Shown here: positions 10,210 through 19,362 of the stretch, in pieces
Numbering within the stretch: position 1 is the first letter of the stretch
Layout of the letters: every line of letters starts with the position of its first letter
DNA from: an uncultured Flavobacteriaceae bacterium
Lineage (GTDB): Bacteria; Bacteroidota; Bacteroidia; Flavobacteriales; Flavobacteriaceae
Assembly (NCBI GenBank): GCA_947494565.1
Contig: CANLVG010000004.1
Location: forward strand, 62,001 to 126,000
Direction: 5' to 3'
Length of the DNA: 64,000 nt
The notes under the pieces: generated by a model
What the model was told of the DNA's origin: nothing
Databases searched by the model: none
What the model saw: the letters and a program-made list of their open reading frames with translations, nothing else
Program-made: the position numbers and the translations under genes

Positions 10210-11664
10210 TTGCTCAAAAAACTATCGCTTCGATCCCGCATTTTTACGACCATGATTCTTCTGGTGGTCATTGCGTCGGTCTTGATTTCTGGAGTAACGA
10301 TCTATCAGTACCGTGAACAATTAGACGATTACCACGATATCCGTCTCGAACGTAAGGAGGAGCAGATCAAGCAAAGCATCAATTACGTACTTAAAAAAAC
10401 GACCTATCCGCAGACGACGGAAAATCTTCCAATGATCTTCAAGAATGAAATCTATGAGATTGCCGATGTACAAAATGTATATTTCAATATCTACGATTTG
10501 GAGGGAGGACTGATCCGTAGTTCAAGACCTAAATTTGAAATGGACTCCATTTCAAACTGTCTGGATGCAGAAGTACTCAATAATCTTGACACTAGTGCAA
10601 ATCATAGATATGTGGAGGAAAACACCGCCGCTGGAGACAAATACAAAGCCTCCTATACCTATATCAACGACTCTAAATTCAAACCGATCGGTATATTGAA
10701 CCTGCCGTACTTTGAAGACCCTTCTTTCAATGATATGGAGTTACGTGAATTTTTCATTCGCTTAGGATGGGTATACTTTTTCATGCTGTTGTCGGCCATA
10801 GGTCTGGCCTATTTTATTTCAAAGTATATCACCCGATCGCTACAGACGATATCCGACATGATGCACAAGACCGATTTGACCAAACGCAACGAAAAAATAT
10901 TCATCGAGGACCCAAGTGAAGAAATCGGAAAACTGGTAGACTCCTATAATGAAATGATCGATGAATTGGGGGCGAGTGCCGCCAAGCTGGCTCGTAGCGA
11001 ACGCGAACAGGCATGGCGTGAAATGGCGAAGCAGGTGGCCCATGAAATCAAGAATCCCTTAACTCCCATGCGCTTAAGTGTCCAGAGCTTTCAAAGAAAG
11101 TTCGACCCTAATGACCCTGAAATCGACAAAAAGGTGACGGAGTATTCGAAAACCCTCATCCAGCAGATCGATACTATGAGTAATATCGCCAGTGCCTTCT
11201 CAAATTTTGCGGAAATGCCGGCCCAACAAAATGAGACCCTGAATGTGGTCACTATCGTGAAGCTTGCCCTGGATATCTTTACCGAAAAATACATTCATTT
11301 TATAGCGGATGAAGAGGTCATTATTGCAAAATTAGATCGCACGCAGCTCATTCGCGTAGTGACGAATTTGGTCAAAAATGCCATTCAAGCGGTTCCGGAA
11401 GTTGAATCTCCAAGGATCTTGGTGACCGTTGCCTCAGAAGGAAACGAGGTAAAGATATCCGTAGCGGATAATGGCATAGGGATCGAAGATGGATTCAGAG
11501 ATAAGATTTTCGAACCCAAGTTCACCACGAAGTCAAGTGGTATGGGCCTTGGTTTGGGTATGGTGAAGAATATCGTGGAAACCTATAAGGGCAGTATAAG
11601 TTTCACCTCACATCCCGGAAAAGGGACCGTATTTATGGTGTGTTTTCCGAGAGAACATCAGTAA
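10210..11664 (+). CDS. NtrY-like membrane sensor histidine kinase
   Basis: Two-transmembrane sensor kinase of about 484 residues. After a basic N-terminus come a first membrane helix (ILLVVIASVLISGV), a periplasmic sensor domain of about 150 residues, a second helix (WVYFFMLLSAIGLAYFI), and a HAMP region. The H-box VAHEIKNPLTPMRL (phospho-acceptor His 278, or 295 in the longest frame) follows, then the N-box NLVKNAIQAV and the glycine boxes DNGIGI and GMGLGLGM. This layout is NtrY-like. The longest frame starts at GTG 10159, but a promoter element at 10183 favours TTG 10210; this is not certain. No response regulator is adjacent, so it is an orphan kinase. phzF follows after 4 bases. Confidence 0.85.
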   Translation: MLKKLSLRSRIFTTMILLVVIASVLISGVTIYQYREQLDDYHDIRLERKEEQIKQSINYVLKKTTYPQTTENLPMIFKNEIYEIADVQNVYFNIYDLEGGLIRSSRPKFEMDSISNCLDAEVLNNLDTSANHRYVEENTAAGDKYKASYTYINDSKFKPIGILNLPYFEDPSFNDMELREFFIRLGWVYFFMLLSAIGLAYFISKYITRSLQTISDMMHKTDLTKRNEKIFIEDPSEEIGKLVDSYNEMIDELGASAAKLARSEREQAWREMAKQVAHEIKNPLTPMRLSVQSFQRKFDPNDPEIDKKVTEYSKTLIQQIDTMSNIASAFSNFAEMPAQQNETLNVVTIVKLALDIFTEKYIHFIADEEVIIAKLDRTQLIRVVTNLVKNAIQAVPEVESPRILVTVASEGNEVKISVADNGIGIEDGFRDKIFEPKFTTKSSGMGLGLGMVKNIVETYKGSISFTSHPGKGTVFMVCFPREHQ

Positions 11665-11668
11665 CTAG

Positions 11669-12586
11669 ATGTCAGCAATAGACTTTTATATCGTAGATGT
11701 GTTCGCTCCTCAAAAGTACAAGGGGAACCAATTGGCCGTATTTCTTGATTTGGAACAAATAGTATCGGCCGAAGAGATGTTGCACATCACACGGGAAATC
11801 AATTTCGCCGAAAGTACGTTCATACGTTCCGTTGAAGCGGACGGAAGTTTTGGAGTTCGCATATTTACGACGGAGTATGAAGTGCCTTTCGCGGGGCATC
11901 CCACCTTGGGTACGGCATACATCATCGCCAAGCAACTCAGTGAGGTACCGTCAGGTGAAATCATCTTAAGATTGAAAAAAGGCGATATTCCGGTCGAGCT
12001 GAACAGACCTGATGAGCTGGAAGAGAGCAGGTTTACCATGCAACAGGCACAACCTGATTTCTATGGTACTATCGATTCCTCCCTGGTCGCTTCGGCCCTG
12101 GGCCTAGCGGAAGATCACCTCGACCCACATATGCCTATTGAAGTGATCGACACCGGCTTGCCCTATTTGATTGTTTTCTTAAGGGATTTGAAAAGCATTC
12201 AACAGATTCGACTGGACAGCTCGAAATTAGAGCGCTTTTTGAAAAGTCAACGATTGCATAAAGAAAACAGTAGCACCGGTCTTTCGACCTCACTTTTCTT
12301 CGTTACCCCTGAAACCGTGGATCCCGAGCACCACTATCATGCGCGAATGTTCGTATTGGAAGACGGTAGTATTTGGGAGGATGCGGCAACAGGAAGCGCC
12401 AATGGCTGCCTTTTGGCCTATTTGCTCAAACATGTCGAGCCGGAAATTTCAGTAGTTGTCGAACAGGGCTATGAAATGGGTCGGGAATCGCTCTTATATT
12501 TGAACGGCAAATTGAAAAACAACAACTATATCTTAAAAGTCGGTGGTCGCGTGGTTTCTGTAGGTCAGGGTACATGGTCAATTTAA
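11669..12586 (+). CDS. PhzF family isomerase
   Basis: 305-residue cytoplasmic protein of the PhzF/DapF-like epimerase fold. Recognisable motifs are VDVFAPQKYKGNQLAVF near the start, FAGHPTLGTAY at about 74-84, and the C-terminal half signature EDAATGSANGCLLAY. The catalytic acid is the Glu of INFAEST at about 47. PhzF itself isomerises a phenazine precursor, but most family members are in organisms without phenazine genes and their substrates are unknown. No phenazine genes are present here. It lies 4 bases behind the sensor kinase and 10 bases before an enoyl-CoA hydratase, so the three are probably one operon. Confidence 0.9.
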   Translation: MSAIDFYIVDVFAPQKYKGNQLAVFLDLEQIVSAEEMLHITREINFAESTFIRSVEADGSFGVRIFTTEYEVPFAGHPTLGTAYIIAKQLSEVPSGEIILRLKKGDIPVELNRPDELEESRFTMQQAQPDFYGTIDSSLVASALGLAEDHLDPHMPIEVIDTGLPYLIVFLRDLKSIQQIRLDSSKLERFLKSQRLHKENSSTGLSTSLFFVTPETVDPEHHYHARMFVLEDGSIWEDAATGSANGCLLAYLLKHVEPEISVVVEQGYEMGRESLLYLNGKLKNNNYILKVGGRVVSVGQGTWSI

Positions 12587-12596
12587 AAATCAAACT

Positions 12597-13379
12597 ATGA
12601 AGCACAACAACATTTTAGTCGAGGAAGGGAGTACTATTGCCACAATTACAATCAATAGACCCAGCAAGCTCAATGCACTTAACAAAGAGACAATCAAAGA
12701 ACTACACCAGGCTTTTAAGACTTTGGATGAAACTGGGAAAATCAAAGTGATAATCTTAATTGGAAGCGGGGAAAAGGCCTTTGTGGCCGGTGCCGATATT
12801 GCGGAGTTTGCCAATTTCTCAGTGAAAGAAGGGCGCGCTTTGGCCGCTAAAGGACAAAAATCACTATTTGATTTTGTGGAAAACCTCTCGACACCGGTTA
12901 TAGCCGCCATAAATGGTTTCGCCTTAGGGGGCGGACTTGAGCTGGCGATGGCCTGCCATTTTAGGGTGGCAAGTGAAAATGCACGAATGGGACTTCCTGA
13001 GGTGTCATTAGGGGTCATTCCCGGGTATGGAGGTACCCAGCGTTTACCACAATTGATCGGCAAGGGTCGGGCGTTGGAATTGATTATGACCGCGGCGATG
13101 ATCGATGCCCGTAAGGCGCTTGAATATGGTCTTGTGAATCACGTGTTACCCCAAGAAGAACTACTGACTTTTTGCGAAAATTTGGCCGGCAAGATATCGA
13201 ATAACTCCTCTGTTGCTATCGCGTATGCAATAAAAGCCGTAAATGCAGGTTTTAAACATGATAGTAATGGGTATGCGTCCGAAATCGAAGCCTTTGGTGC
13301 CTGTTTTGGTACCGCTGATTTTGAAGAGGGTACCACGGCCTTTTTAGAAAAGCGCAAGGCCGATTTTCCCGGAGCATAG
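12597..13379 (+). CDS. Enoyl-CoA hydratase/isomerase (crotonase family)
   Basis: 260-residue crotonase. The CoA-binding oxyanion region is AFVAGADIAEFA and GFALGGGLELAMAC. The two catalytic glutamates of true hydratases are both present: E115 in GGLELAMAC and E135 in GLPEVSLGVIPGYGG. It should hydrate 2-enoyl-CoA to 3-hydroxyacyl-CoA in fatty-acid or amino-acid breakdown. Length is typical. No other beta-oxidation gene lies nearby, so the substrate chain length is open. It is probably translated from the kinase-phzF transcript. Confidence 0.92.
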   Translation: MKHNNILVEEGSTIATITINRPSKLNALNKETIKELHQAFKTLDETGKIKVIILIGSGEKAFVAGADIAEFANFSVKEGRALAAKGQKSLFDFVENLSTPVIAAINGFALGGGLELAMACHFRVASENARMGLPEVSLGVIPGYGGTQRLPQLIGKGRALELIMTAAMIDARKALEYGLVNHVLPQEELLTFCENLAGKISNNSSVAIAYAIKAVNAGFKHDSNGYASEIEAFGACFGTADFEEGTTAFLEKRKADFPGA

Positions 13380-13399
13380 CGTACCCCAAACACCTACTT

Positions 13400-14974
13400 A
13401 TGAACATTCGAAAGGCACTTGCACTATTGCTGGTAATGGCTGTGTGGCCCATGGGCTACGCTCAAGACATCCCCGTAAGCTACAGTTTAGGGGAGAATAA
13501 TTCCGACCGGTATAAATTCTCCACTGTTTTGTCTATCGACAAAGCCTCCTCAGGGGAAACCGTTTTGGTACGAACGTACTACGGAGGGTTTCCACTGAAA
13601 CCCAAAGGACATTTTATTGAGGTTTACAATGCCGATATGACCCTAAAATCAGACTACAATTACAAGTATGCCGGAAAACACATGGTTGATGGTTTTGTAA
13701 AAAACGGGCAGTTGTATCTATTGGAATTGGTATATGACTATGATGCCCAAGTGTATGAATACAAAGCACACCAGAGTCCGCTTGACGATTTTAATTTTTC
13801 CGAACGTGTTTTGCTTTCCGTTCCCTCGAAGGAGGTACTGAACCCGTTGGCGGTAAGTAAATACAATCGAAAATTCGGTAACGGCTTTTCAACGGCTACC
13901 CATTTCAACGATGATAAATCCGCTTTTGCCATAACGGTACACCATCGCAAAGGTAAAAACGAGAAGTATAAGATATATCTCTTCGGAACGGATCTGACAC
14001 CGCATCTGAAGTATGATTTCAGTGAACAGATCGTAGATAAAAACTATGCGTTCGAGAACATAGCGACTTCAAAAGATATGAAGACCTTATATTTTATGGG
14101 AAAGGCCTTTTTCAAGAAAAGGCGATTTGATGCCAAAGAACGCAAATACCAATATGAGCTTTTAAAGATTACAAATGCGGGTCATACGAGCCAAGAATTT
14201 ACTGATGAAGGTAGATTTCCAGAATCCTTGAAACCCATATTGGTCGATGACAAATTGGTAAGTGTTGGCTTCTATGCCGATCGAAAGGACAATCGCTATA
14301 ATGGTTTGGCCTATTTTGAATTGCATCCGAATACATTAGCTGTTCAAACAAAAAAATACAATCCCTTTTCAAAACAGTTTATGGACGACAAATTCGGACG
14401 TGAAGTGGATGCGACCATAAAAAACCTCATTTTCAAGGATGTTCATATTACGCCATCCAAGGATATCGTGTTCAGTGCCGAGGAATATTTTGTGACGGAA
14501 GGCGAGCATTTTGATGGTGACACCAGAAGAATAGTGGATCGTTTCCATTACAATGATATTGTATGTGCCAAGTTGAATGCACAGGGTGATATGGAATGGG
14601 CCCGTAATATCAACAAATCAGAGGTAACCCAAGGAGATGCGGCTTATGCTTCCTATAGCGCACACGGATTTGGAAATGACATGTATTTCTTCATCAATTC
14701 AGGTGAGAATCCACAGACCATTGGCGAAAATCGAATCTTGTTCAAACAAGGATACAGTAGAAACCCGAATATGTTCGTGATCAAGATCGATGGCGACGGA
14801 GGCCTTTCCTATAAGAAACTCATCGATGATAAAGAAGTGCGATTGCCCATCATGGTGTCGCGACCTTTTGTCGATAAAGCTTCTGACGATCTTTTATTCT
14901 ATGCTAAGAGAGGTAGTAAAAAGCAGTTGATACGAGTGCAAATAGGCGTTGAAGGTAGTACACCCTCCAAATAA
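13400..14974 (+). CDS. Secreted protein of unknown function
   Basis: 524-residue protein that I do not recognise. Residues 1-21 are a signal peptide (basic NIRK, hydrophobic core, then GYAQ). The mature part is rich in short strands with aromatic residues and repeated phrases such as YxFSTV, KSDYNYKY and KYDFSEQ. This resembles beta-propeller proteins, but there is no repeat motif clear enough to assign a family. No transmembrane segment or sorting domain is seen at the C-terminus. It starts 20 bases behind the enoyl-CoA hydratase and could share its transcript. Confidence 0.75.
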   Translation: MNIRKALALLLVMAVWPMGYAQDIPVSYSLGENNSDRYKFSTVLSIDKASSGETVLVRTYYGGFPLKPKGHFIEVYNADMTLKSDYNYKYAGKHMVDGFVKNGQLYLLELVYDYDAQVYEYKAHQSPLDDFNFSERVLLSVPSKEVLNPLAVSKYNRKFGNGFSTATHFNDDKSAFAITVHHRKGKNEKYKIYLFGTDLTPHLKYDFSEQIVDKNYAFENIATSKDMKTLYFMGKAFFKKRRFDAKERKYQYELLKITNAGHTSQEFTDEGRFPESLKPILVDDKLVSVGFYADRKDNRYNGLAYFELHPNTLAVQTKKYNPFSKQFMDDKFGREVDATIKNLIFKDVHITPSKDIVFSAEEYFVTEGEHFDGDTRRIVDRFHYNDIVCAKLNAQGDMEWARNINKSEVTQGDAAYASYSAHGFGNDMYFFINSGENPQTIGENRILFKQGYSRNPNMFVIKIDGDGGLSYKKLIDDKEVRLPIMVSRPFVDKASDDLLFYAKRGSKKQLIRVQIGVEGSTPSK

Positions 14975-15032
14975 AAACAGCTGTGATGTTCGCTATTAGA
15001 ACGACCTATAATTAACACTCGAAAACATAGAA

Positions 15033-15070
15033 ATTAGGATTTATTCCATAAATTTGGAATAAATCCTAAT
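15033..15070 (+). promoter_or_regulatory. Perfect 16-bp-arm palindrome over a promoter element
   Basis: Left arm 15033-15048 (ATTAGGATTTATTCCA) is exactly repeated in inverse at 15055-15070, with a 6-base loop. The loop and first bases of the right arm spell TAAATTTG (15049-15056), an exact TAnnTTTG -7 element. The TTG start of the radical SAM gene begins 2 bases after the palindrome. This is an operator-like arrangement in which a dimeric repressor would cover the promoter; alternatively the RNA hairpin blocks the start. There is no T-tract, so it is not a typical terminator. Confidence 0.6.
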
Positions 15071-15071
15071 A

Positions 15072-16145
15072 TTGAAATCCAACGAATATATCAAAGGCCG
15101 GGGCGCCCAGCACAACTCTCCTAACAAATTCTTTGAATACAGTCATGAAACCCGTGATGATTTTCTTGAATTTTGTCGATTGGAAGGGGAAGATGCCGAT
15201 TACAATAAAACGCAATACCTACCGATATTTCCAAAGACCATTGTCAATAAAGTGACCAGTCCTGATGTGGGCATGGAATACTCCATGAATCCCTATCAGG
15301 GCTGTGAGCATGGTTGTATCTACTGCTACGCCCGAAATACCCATGAATTCTGGGGCTATAGTGCTGGCCTTGATTTTGAGCGTAAAATATTGATCAAAGA
15401 AAATGCTCCCCAATTGCTTGAAGCCAAACTGAAGAACAAGAAATGGAAGGCGTGCACCATCGTCTTGTCAGGCAACACGGATTGTTATCAACCTGCAGAG
15501 CGAAAATATGAAATCACCAGAGCCTGTCTAGAGGTCTTTTTAAAATACAGACATCCTGTTGGTGTCATTACGAAAAACGCACTCATTCTTAGGGATTTGG
15601 ATATTCTTGAAGCTTTAGCAAAGGATAACTTGATCGGGGTGAATATTTCGGTGACTTCCCTTTCTGAAAAAACAAGACGGATTCTCGAACCTAGAACATC
15701 AAGTCTCAAGAAACGGCTTGAGACCATTCGGGTACTTTCCTCAAATGGAATTCCCGTAAATGCCATGTTGGCGCCTATTATTCCGGGAATCAATAGTCAT
15801 GAGGTCCTGAAACTGGCAAAGGCCGTTGCTGACAACGGAGCCTGCTCTTTTGCCTTCACTGTAGTCCGTCTCAACGGGGCCATCGGTCAGATCTTCACGG
15901 ATTGGATCGAAAAGACCCTGCCAGATAAAGCGCAAAAAGTACTGCACCAAATTCAAGAATGTCACGGCGGTAATTTGAATGATAGTCGCTTTGGCATCAG
16001 GGGGCGTGGTGATGGGAAAATTGCGAAACAGATTCATGAGATGGTTCGACTGGCCCAAAAACGTTATTTTAGGGATAAGACGTTCCCTAAGTTGAATACA
16101 GCATTGCACGAGCCATATAAAGAGGGTCAGTTGCGATTATTTTGA
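15072..16145 (+). CDS. PA0069-type radical SAM protein (SplB-like)
   Basis: 357-residue radical SAM protein of the PA0069/spore photoproduct lyase-like family. The cluster motif C-x3-C-x2-C is C78-EHG-C82-IY-C85, preceded by the family phrase MNPYQGCEHGC. The opening IKGRGAQ is the conserved N-terminus of this family, which supports the TTG start at 15072; there is no upstream alternative. The family is of unproven function, with proposed links to DNA repair from its similarity to SplB. It is monocistronic and preceded by a striking palindrome, so it is probably specifically regulated. Confidence 0.88.
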   Translation: MKSNEYIKGRGAQHNSPNKFFEYSHETRDDFLEFCRLEGEDADYNKTQYLPIFPKTIVNKVTSPDVGMEYSMNPYQGCEHGCIYCYARNTHEFWGYSAGLDFERKILIKENAPQLLEAKLKNKKWKACTIVLSGNTDCYQPAERKYEITRACLEVFLKYRHPVGVITKNALILRDLDILEALAKDNLIGVNISVTSLSEKTRRILEPRTSSLKKRLETIRVLSSNGIPVNAMLAPIIPGINSHEVLKLAKAVADNGACSFAFTVVRLNGAIGQIFTDWIEKTLPDKAQKVLHQIQECHGGNLNDSRFGIRGRGDGKIAKQIHEMVRLAQKRYFRDKTFPKLNTALHEPYKEGQLRLF

Positions 16146-16220
16146 ATAAATTTAGAAGATTGTCCATTTTGCCGAGCCCCATGCGTCTTTATGGCATATT
16201 CATTTTAAAAACAATATATC

Positions 16221-16568
16221 ATGAGTAATTTTTTATTTTTATTTAGAGGTGGAGATGCAAGACGATTGGAACAATCTCCTGAAGAAATGCAAGCCCACAT
16301 GCAAAAATGGGGCGCATGGATGGGCGGACTAAAGGAAGCTGGAAAGTTGGTCGACGGTTTACCCCTATCAAAAGAAGGTAAGGTCGTGCAAGAGAGGGGA
16401 GAATTAGTTACCGATGGTCCTTTTGCAGAAGGTGCTGAGGTAGTAGGCGGATACTTGATTGTAACGGCCGATGATCTTGACGGAGCGGTTGAAATATCAA
16501 AGCAGTGTCCCATCTTTGAACACGATGGAAACGTTGAGGTGCGTGAAATCATGTCAATGAATATGTAA
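16221..16568 (+). CDS. YCII-related (DGPF) protein paired with ECF sigma factor
   Basis: 115-residue YCII/DGPF-family protein. The opening FLFLFRGG, the W-G-x-W-M-G motif at about 30-35 and the diagnostic VTDGPFAEGAEVVGGY at about 63-78 are all present. DGPF proteins are the standard genetic partners of ECF42-type sigma factors, and one follows here 66 bases downstream after a terminator-like hairpin. Its biochemical role is unknown; YCII folds are small ferredoxin-like dimers. Length is normal. Confidence 0.88.
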   Translation: MSNFLFLFRGGDARRLEQSPEEMQAHMQKWGAWMGGLKEAGKLVDGLPLSKEGKVVQERGELVTDGPFAEGAEVVGGYLIVTADDLDGAVEISKQCPIFEHDGNVEVREIMSMNM

Positions 16569-16597
16569 TGGCACGGGTTATTTGACACTATGGTAAC

Positions 16598-16620
16598 AAG
16601 GGCCTACAAGGCCCTTTCTT
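16598..16620 (+). terminator. Terminator-like hairpin between YCII gene and sigma gene
   Basis: AAGGGCCT (16598-16605), loop ACA, AGGCCCTT (16609-16616), then TTTCTTTG. It would partly end transcription after the YCII gene. It lies within the upstream part of the sigma factor's longest frame, which supports the downstream ATG at 16635. Confidence 0.6.
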
Positions 16621-16634
16621 TGTACACTTACGGC

Positions 16635-17888
16635 ATGGGAGAAGTAAATAACGAACAATTGGTCGAACACATATTCAGACATGAGTATGGTAAGATTGTT
16701 TCTTTCCTGACCTATAAATTCGGCCCGTCGCAACTAGAGGTAATCGAAGATGCCGTTCAAGAGGCATTACTCAAGGCAATGCAGGTTTGGGGATATGGTG
16801 AGCCGCCTAAAAACCCTACGGCCTGGTTGTTGAAAGTTGCCCAAAATAGGGTTATCGATACGCTTCGAAAAAAGAAGCATCTGGTGCATGTTGATGTGCT
16901 ATTGCCCTCAAAAAATTCAGAACCTCAAAAAGAAGAAGTGCTTTTGAACACGGCAATCGGCGATAGTCAGTTGAAAATGATATTTGCCTGTTGTCACCCA
17001 TCGTTATCAGCCGAATACCAAATTATTCTGAGTTTGAAATTGATTGCCGGTTTTGGGAACAGAGAAATTGCCCAAGCGCTTTTTAAAAAGGAAGAAACGG
17101 TAGCAAAATCATTTACTCGAGCCAAGAGAAGACTTCAAGACAAGGTGCGTACCTTGGATATACCGTTGGAATTGGGGTTACAATCGCGATTGAAGATCGT
17201 GCTAAAAGTAATCTACCTGCTTTTTTCGGAAGGATATGCGACGCGGTCGGGGTCGGGCTTGATAAAAAAGGATATTTGTATGGAAGCCATTCGGTTGGCT
17301 TTACTCCTAACGGATAACAAATATTGTGACACCCCGGAAGTACATGCGTTGATTGCGTTGATGTGTTTTCACGCCTCTCGATTTGATGCGAGAATCGATA
17401 GTGATGGCAATCTGGTCGATCTGGAAAATCAAGATAGGTCCCTGTACGAACGTGAACTAATCAATATTGGAATTTACCATTTAGAGGACGCCTCGGTCAA
17501 AGAAAACCCATCCGACTATCATTTACAAGCGGCCATTTCGTATTATCATTGTACGGCCAAGAATTTTGATGATACCAATTGGCAAGCCATTCTTCAATTA
17601 TACGATTTGCAGTTGGCGCGAAGCTTTTCACCCATCGCCCAGTTGAATCGATTGGTACCATTCCACCGGGTTTTTGGGGCGGAAAAGGCCATGAAGTCCC
17701 TTCGAGATTTTGAGAAAAGCCCTTATTTTATCGATAATGCCCTATTCAACGCCATCAAAGCTGAACTTTTATTGGAGTTAAAAGATTTGAAGGGTTCGAA
17801 ACTGTCGTTACAACGGGCTATCGATCGCACTCATAATGAAATGGAACGCAATCACCTCTACAAAAAACTCAAGGCACTAGATGCCTAA
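16635..17888 (+). CDS. ECF RNA polymerase sigma factor with long C-terminal extension (ECF42-like)
   Basis: 417-residue sigma factor. Region 2 is EDAVQEALLKAMQVW with WLLKVAQNRVIDTLRKKK. Region 4 is the helix-turn-helix FGNREIAQALFKKEETVAKSF. About 220 further residues follow, helical and TPR-like (DUF6596 type), as in ECF42 sigma factors, which use the extension instead of an anti-sigma factor. It is more than twice the length of an ordinary ECF factor. The start is set at 16635 because the 15 upstream codons run through a terminator hairpin and are not family-like. Partner gene: the DGPF protein just upstream. Targets are unknown. Confidence 0.9.
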   Translation: MGEVNNEQLVEHIFRHEYGKIVSFLTYKFGPSQLEVIEDAVQEALLKAMQVWGYGEPPKNPTAWLLKVAQNRVIDTLRKKKHLVHVDVLLPSKNSEPQKEEVLLNTAIGDSQLKMIFACCHPSLSAEYQIILSLKLIAGFGNREIAQALFKKEETVAKSFTRAKRRLQDKVRTLDIPLELGLQSRLKIVLKVIYLLFSEGYATRSGSGLIKKDICMEAIRLALLLTDNKYCDTPEVHALIALMCFHASRFDARIDSDGNLVDLENQDRSLYERELINIGIYHLEDASVKENPSDYHLQAAISYYHCTAKNFDDTNWQAILQLYDLQLARSFSPIAQLNRLVPFHRVFGAEKAMKSLRDFEKSPYFIDNALFNAIKAELLLELKDLKGSKLSLQRAIDRTHNEMERNHLYKKLKALDA

Positions 17889-17889
17889 A

Positions 17890-17909
17890 ACCTAAAGTGA
17901 TGTTTAGGT
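17890..17909. terminator. Possible bidirectional hairpin between convergent genes
   Basis: ACCTAAA (17890-17896), six-base loop, TTTAGGT (17903-17909). It overlaps the stop codon region of the oppositely oriented Gfo/Idh gene and follows the sigma stop. There is no T-tract on either side, so the call is weak. Confidence 0.3.
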
Positions 17910-19328
17910 CAACTCCCAGCCTTTACGGTAGGTGCCTTTGACCCAATCGTTCGCCATATCCCAATTGGTCACCTTCATATTGGCCCCATCCCAAAGTATT
18001 TTTCGCCTTCCCGGATATTCGAAAGGATCCCAGTCCCCAGCTTTTTTACCCGGTTTGTACTTCTTGTATTGAAAGGCTTTGATAGCCAGGTTCCCCATGA
18101 GTACGGCTTCGGTCAAAGGACCGGAACGCTCAAAGGCCGATGAGGTCTCCAAACCGTTCAGACAACCTTCCACAAAATTATTTTGATGTCCCCCAGTATC
18201 ACCTTCGATTCTTTTTAGATAGGGTTTTGGGGCATTGAAGAGTTCCATATTCGAACTTGGCAACAACCGCGCGTTCCGCGAATAGGTATCAGCTACCAAA
18301 ATGCCTTTGGTGCCATAGAAAATAGAACCGCCACCACCATCGCCGATTTTTTCACCGTCTTTCAGTTCATCCGGAAGGTCAGGTAACAATCCGCCATCGT
18401 ACCAGTTCAAAGCGATATCCCCATGGGCCTCCGTATTGAATTTTAAGCGTACGATGGAAGAAGCGGGACAAGATGAACTGTAATCCGCTTCCACAAAATC
18501 ACCCACCCAATTGGTGGTACAACTGGCTTCTGCCTCGGTCGGATAGCCAAGATCCAAGACCCCAAAGGGGGTCTCCATGATATGGCACCCCATATCACCT
18601 AACGCTCCGGTGCCGAAATCCCAAAAACCTCTCCATTTAAAGGGGAGGTAGGCGGCATTGTAATCACGCATAGCGGCACCGCCGAGCCAAAGATCCCAAT
18701 CGAGTCCTTTGGGCACCGCCTGTTTTTCGGTAGGTGCGGGAACGCCTTGCGGCCAGACAGGTCGATTGGTCCAGCAGTCTACTCGATGTACCTTTCCAAT
18801 GATGCCCGAATTAATCCATTCCTTGGCTTCGCGGCTACCGGCACTTGAAGCGCCTTGATTGCCCATTTGGGTAACAATACCATTTTCCTTGGCCACAGTG
18901 GTCATCAATCGGGCCTCGTTAATATTGTGCGTTAAGGGCTTTTCAACGTACGCGTGTTTTTTGGCTCGCATAAAAGGTAGCGCAATGGACGCATGCATAT
19001 GATCAGGGGTCGCCACCATAATGGCGTCGATTTCATTTAAGTGCTTGTCATATACTTTTCTGAAATCCTTGAATCGTTTGGCCTTGGGATATTTTTTATA
19101 GGTATCGGCTGCCCTTCGGTCATCAACATCACAGAGTGTCACGAACTTTACTTTCTTGGTATCGTTCATGCCTTGCATGACTCCTGCACCTCGGCCTCCT
19201 ACACCGAAAGCCCCCACATAAAGGGTGTCACTTGGAGGAACGTGGCCTTTACCCATTACAAAACTGGGAACGATGGAGAATGCCGCGGATACGGCGGCGG
19301 ATTTTTTGATAAACTTTCTTCTTTGCAT
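17904..19328 (-). CDS. Tat-exported Gfo/Idh/MocA family oxidoreductase
   Basis: 474-residue NAD(P)-dependent sugar oxidoreductase of the Gfo/Idh/MocA family with a twin-arginine leader (QRRKFIKKSAAVSAAF). The nucleotide-binding loop is GVGGRGAGV at about 44-52, the family motif VEKPLTHN lies near 130, and the C-terminal substrate domain contains GDMGCHIMETPFG. Secreted members with a Tat leader are frequent in Bacteroidota and act on sugars or glycosides in the periplasm with a tightly bound cofactor. The start is placed at 19328 because a promoter element (19355-19362) lies inside the longer frame. It stands apart from the keto-sugar island but could act in the same chemistry. Confidence 0.88.
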   Translation of the reverse strand: MQRRKFIKKSAAVSAAFSIVPSFVMGKGHVPPSDTLYVGAFGVGGRGAGVMQGMNDTKKVKFVTLCDVDDRRAADTYKKYPKAKRFKDFRKVYDKHLNEIDAIMVATPDHMHASIALPFMRAKKHAYVEKPLTHNINEARLMTTVAKENGIVTQMGNQGASSAGSREAKEWINSGIIGKVHRVDCWTNRPVWPQGVPAPTEKQAVPKGLDWDLWLGGAAMRDYNAAYLPFKWRGFWDFGTGALGDMGCHIMETPFGVLDLGYPTEAEASCTTNWVGDFVEADYSSSCPASSIVRLKFNTEAHGDIALNWYDGGLLPDLPDELKDGEKIGDGGGGSIFYGTKGILVADTYSRNARLLPSSNMELFNAPKPYLKRIEGDTGGHQNNFVEGCLNGLETSSAFERSGPLTEAVLMGNLAIKAFQYKKYKPGKKAGDWDPFEYPGRRKILWDGANMKVTNWDMANDWVKGTYRKGWELT

Positions 19329-19354
19329 CTTTTGTCGGACTTGATTTAAGTGCG

Positions 19355-19362
19355 AGAAGATA
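19355..19362 (-). promoter_or_regulatory. Promoter element of the Tat Gfo/Idh gene
   Basis: Minus-strand TATCTTCT, 6 of 8 matches to TAnnTTTG counting n positions freely, with a TTG about 21 bases further upstream (in TTGGACATTG). It lies 27 bases before the ATG at 19328. Confidence 0.35.

Noticed and set aside
7712-16145. Radical SAM gene as sulfatase maturase
   Set aside because: The radical SAM protein at 15072 has the PA0069/SplB signature and lacks the extra cysteine clusters of sulfatase maturases.
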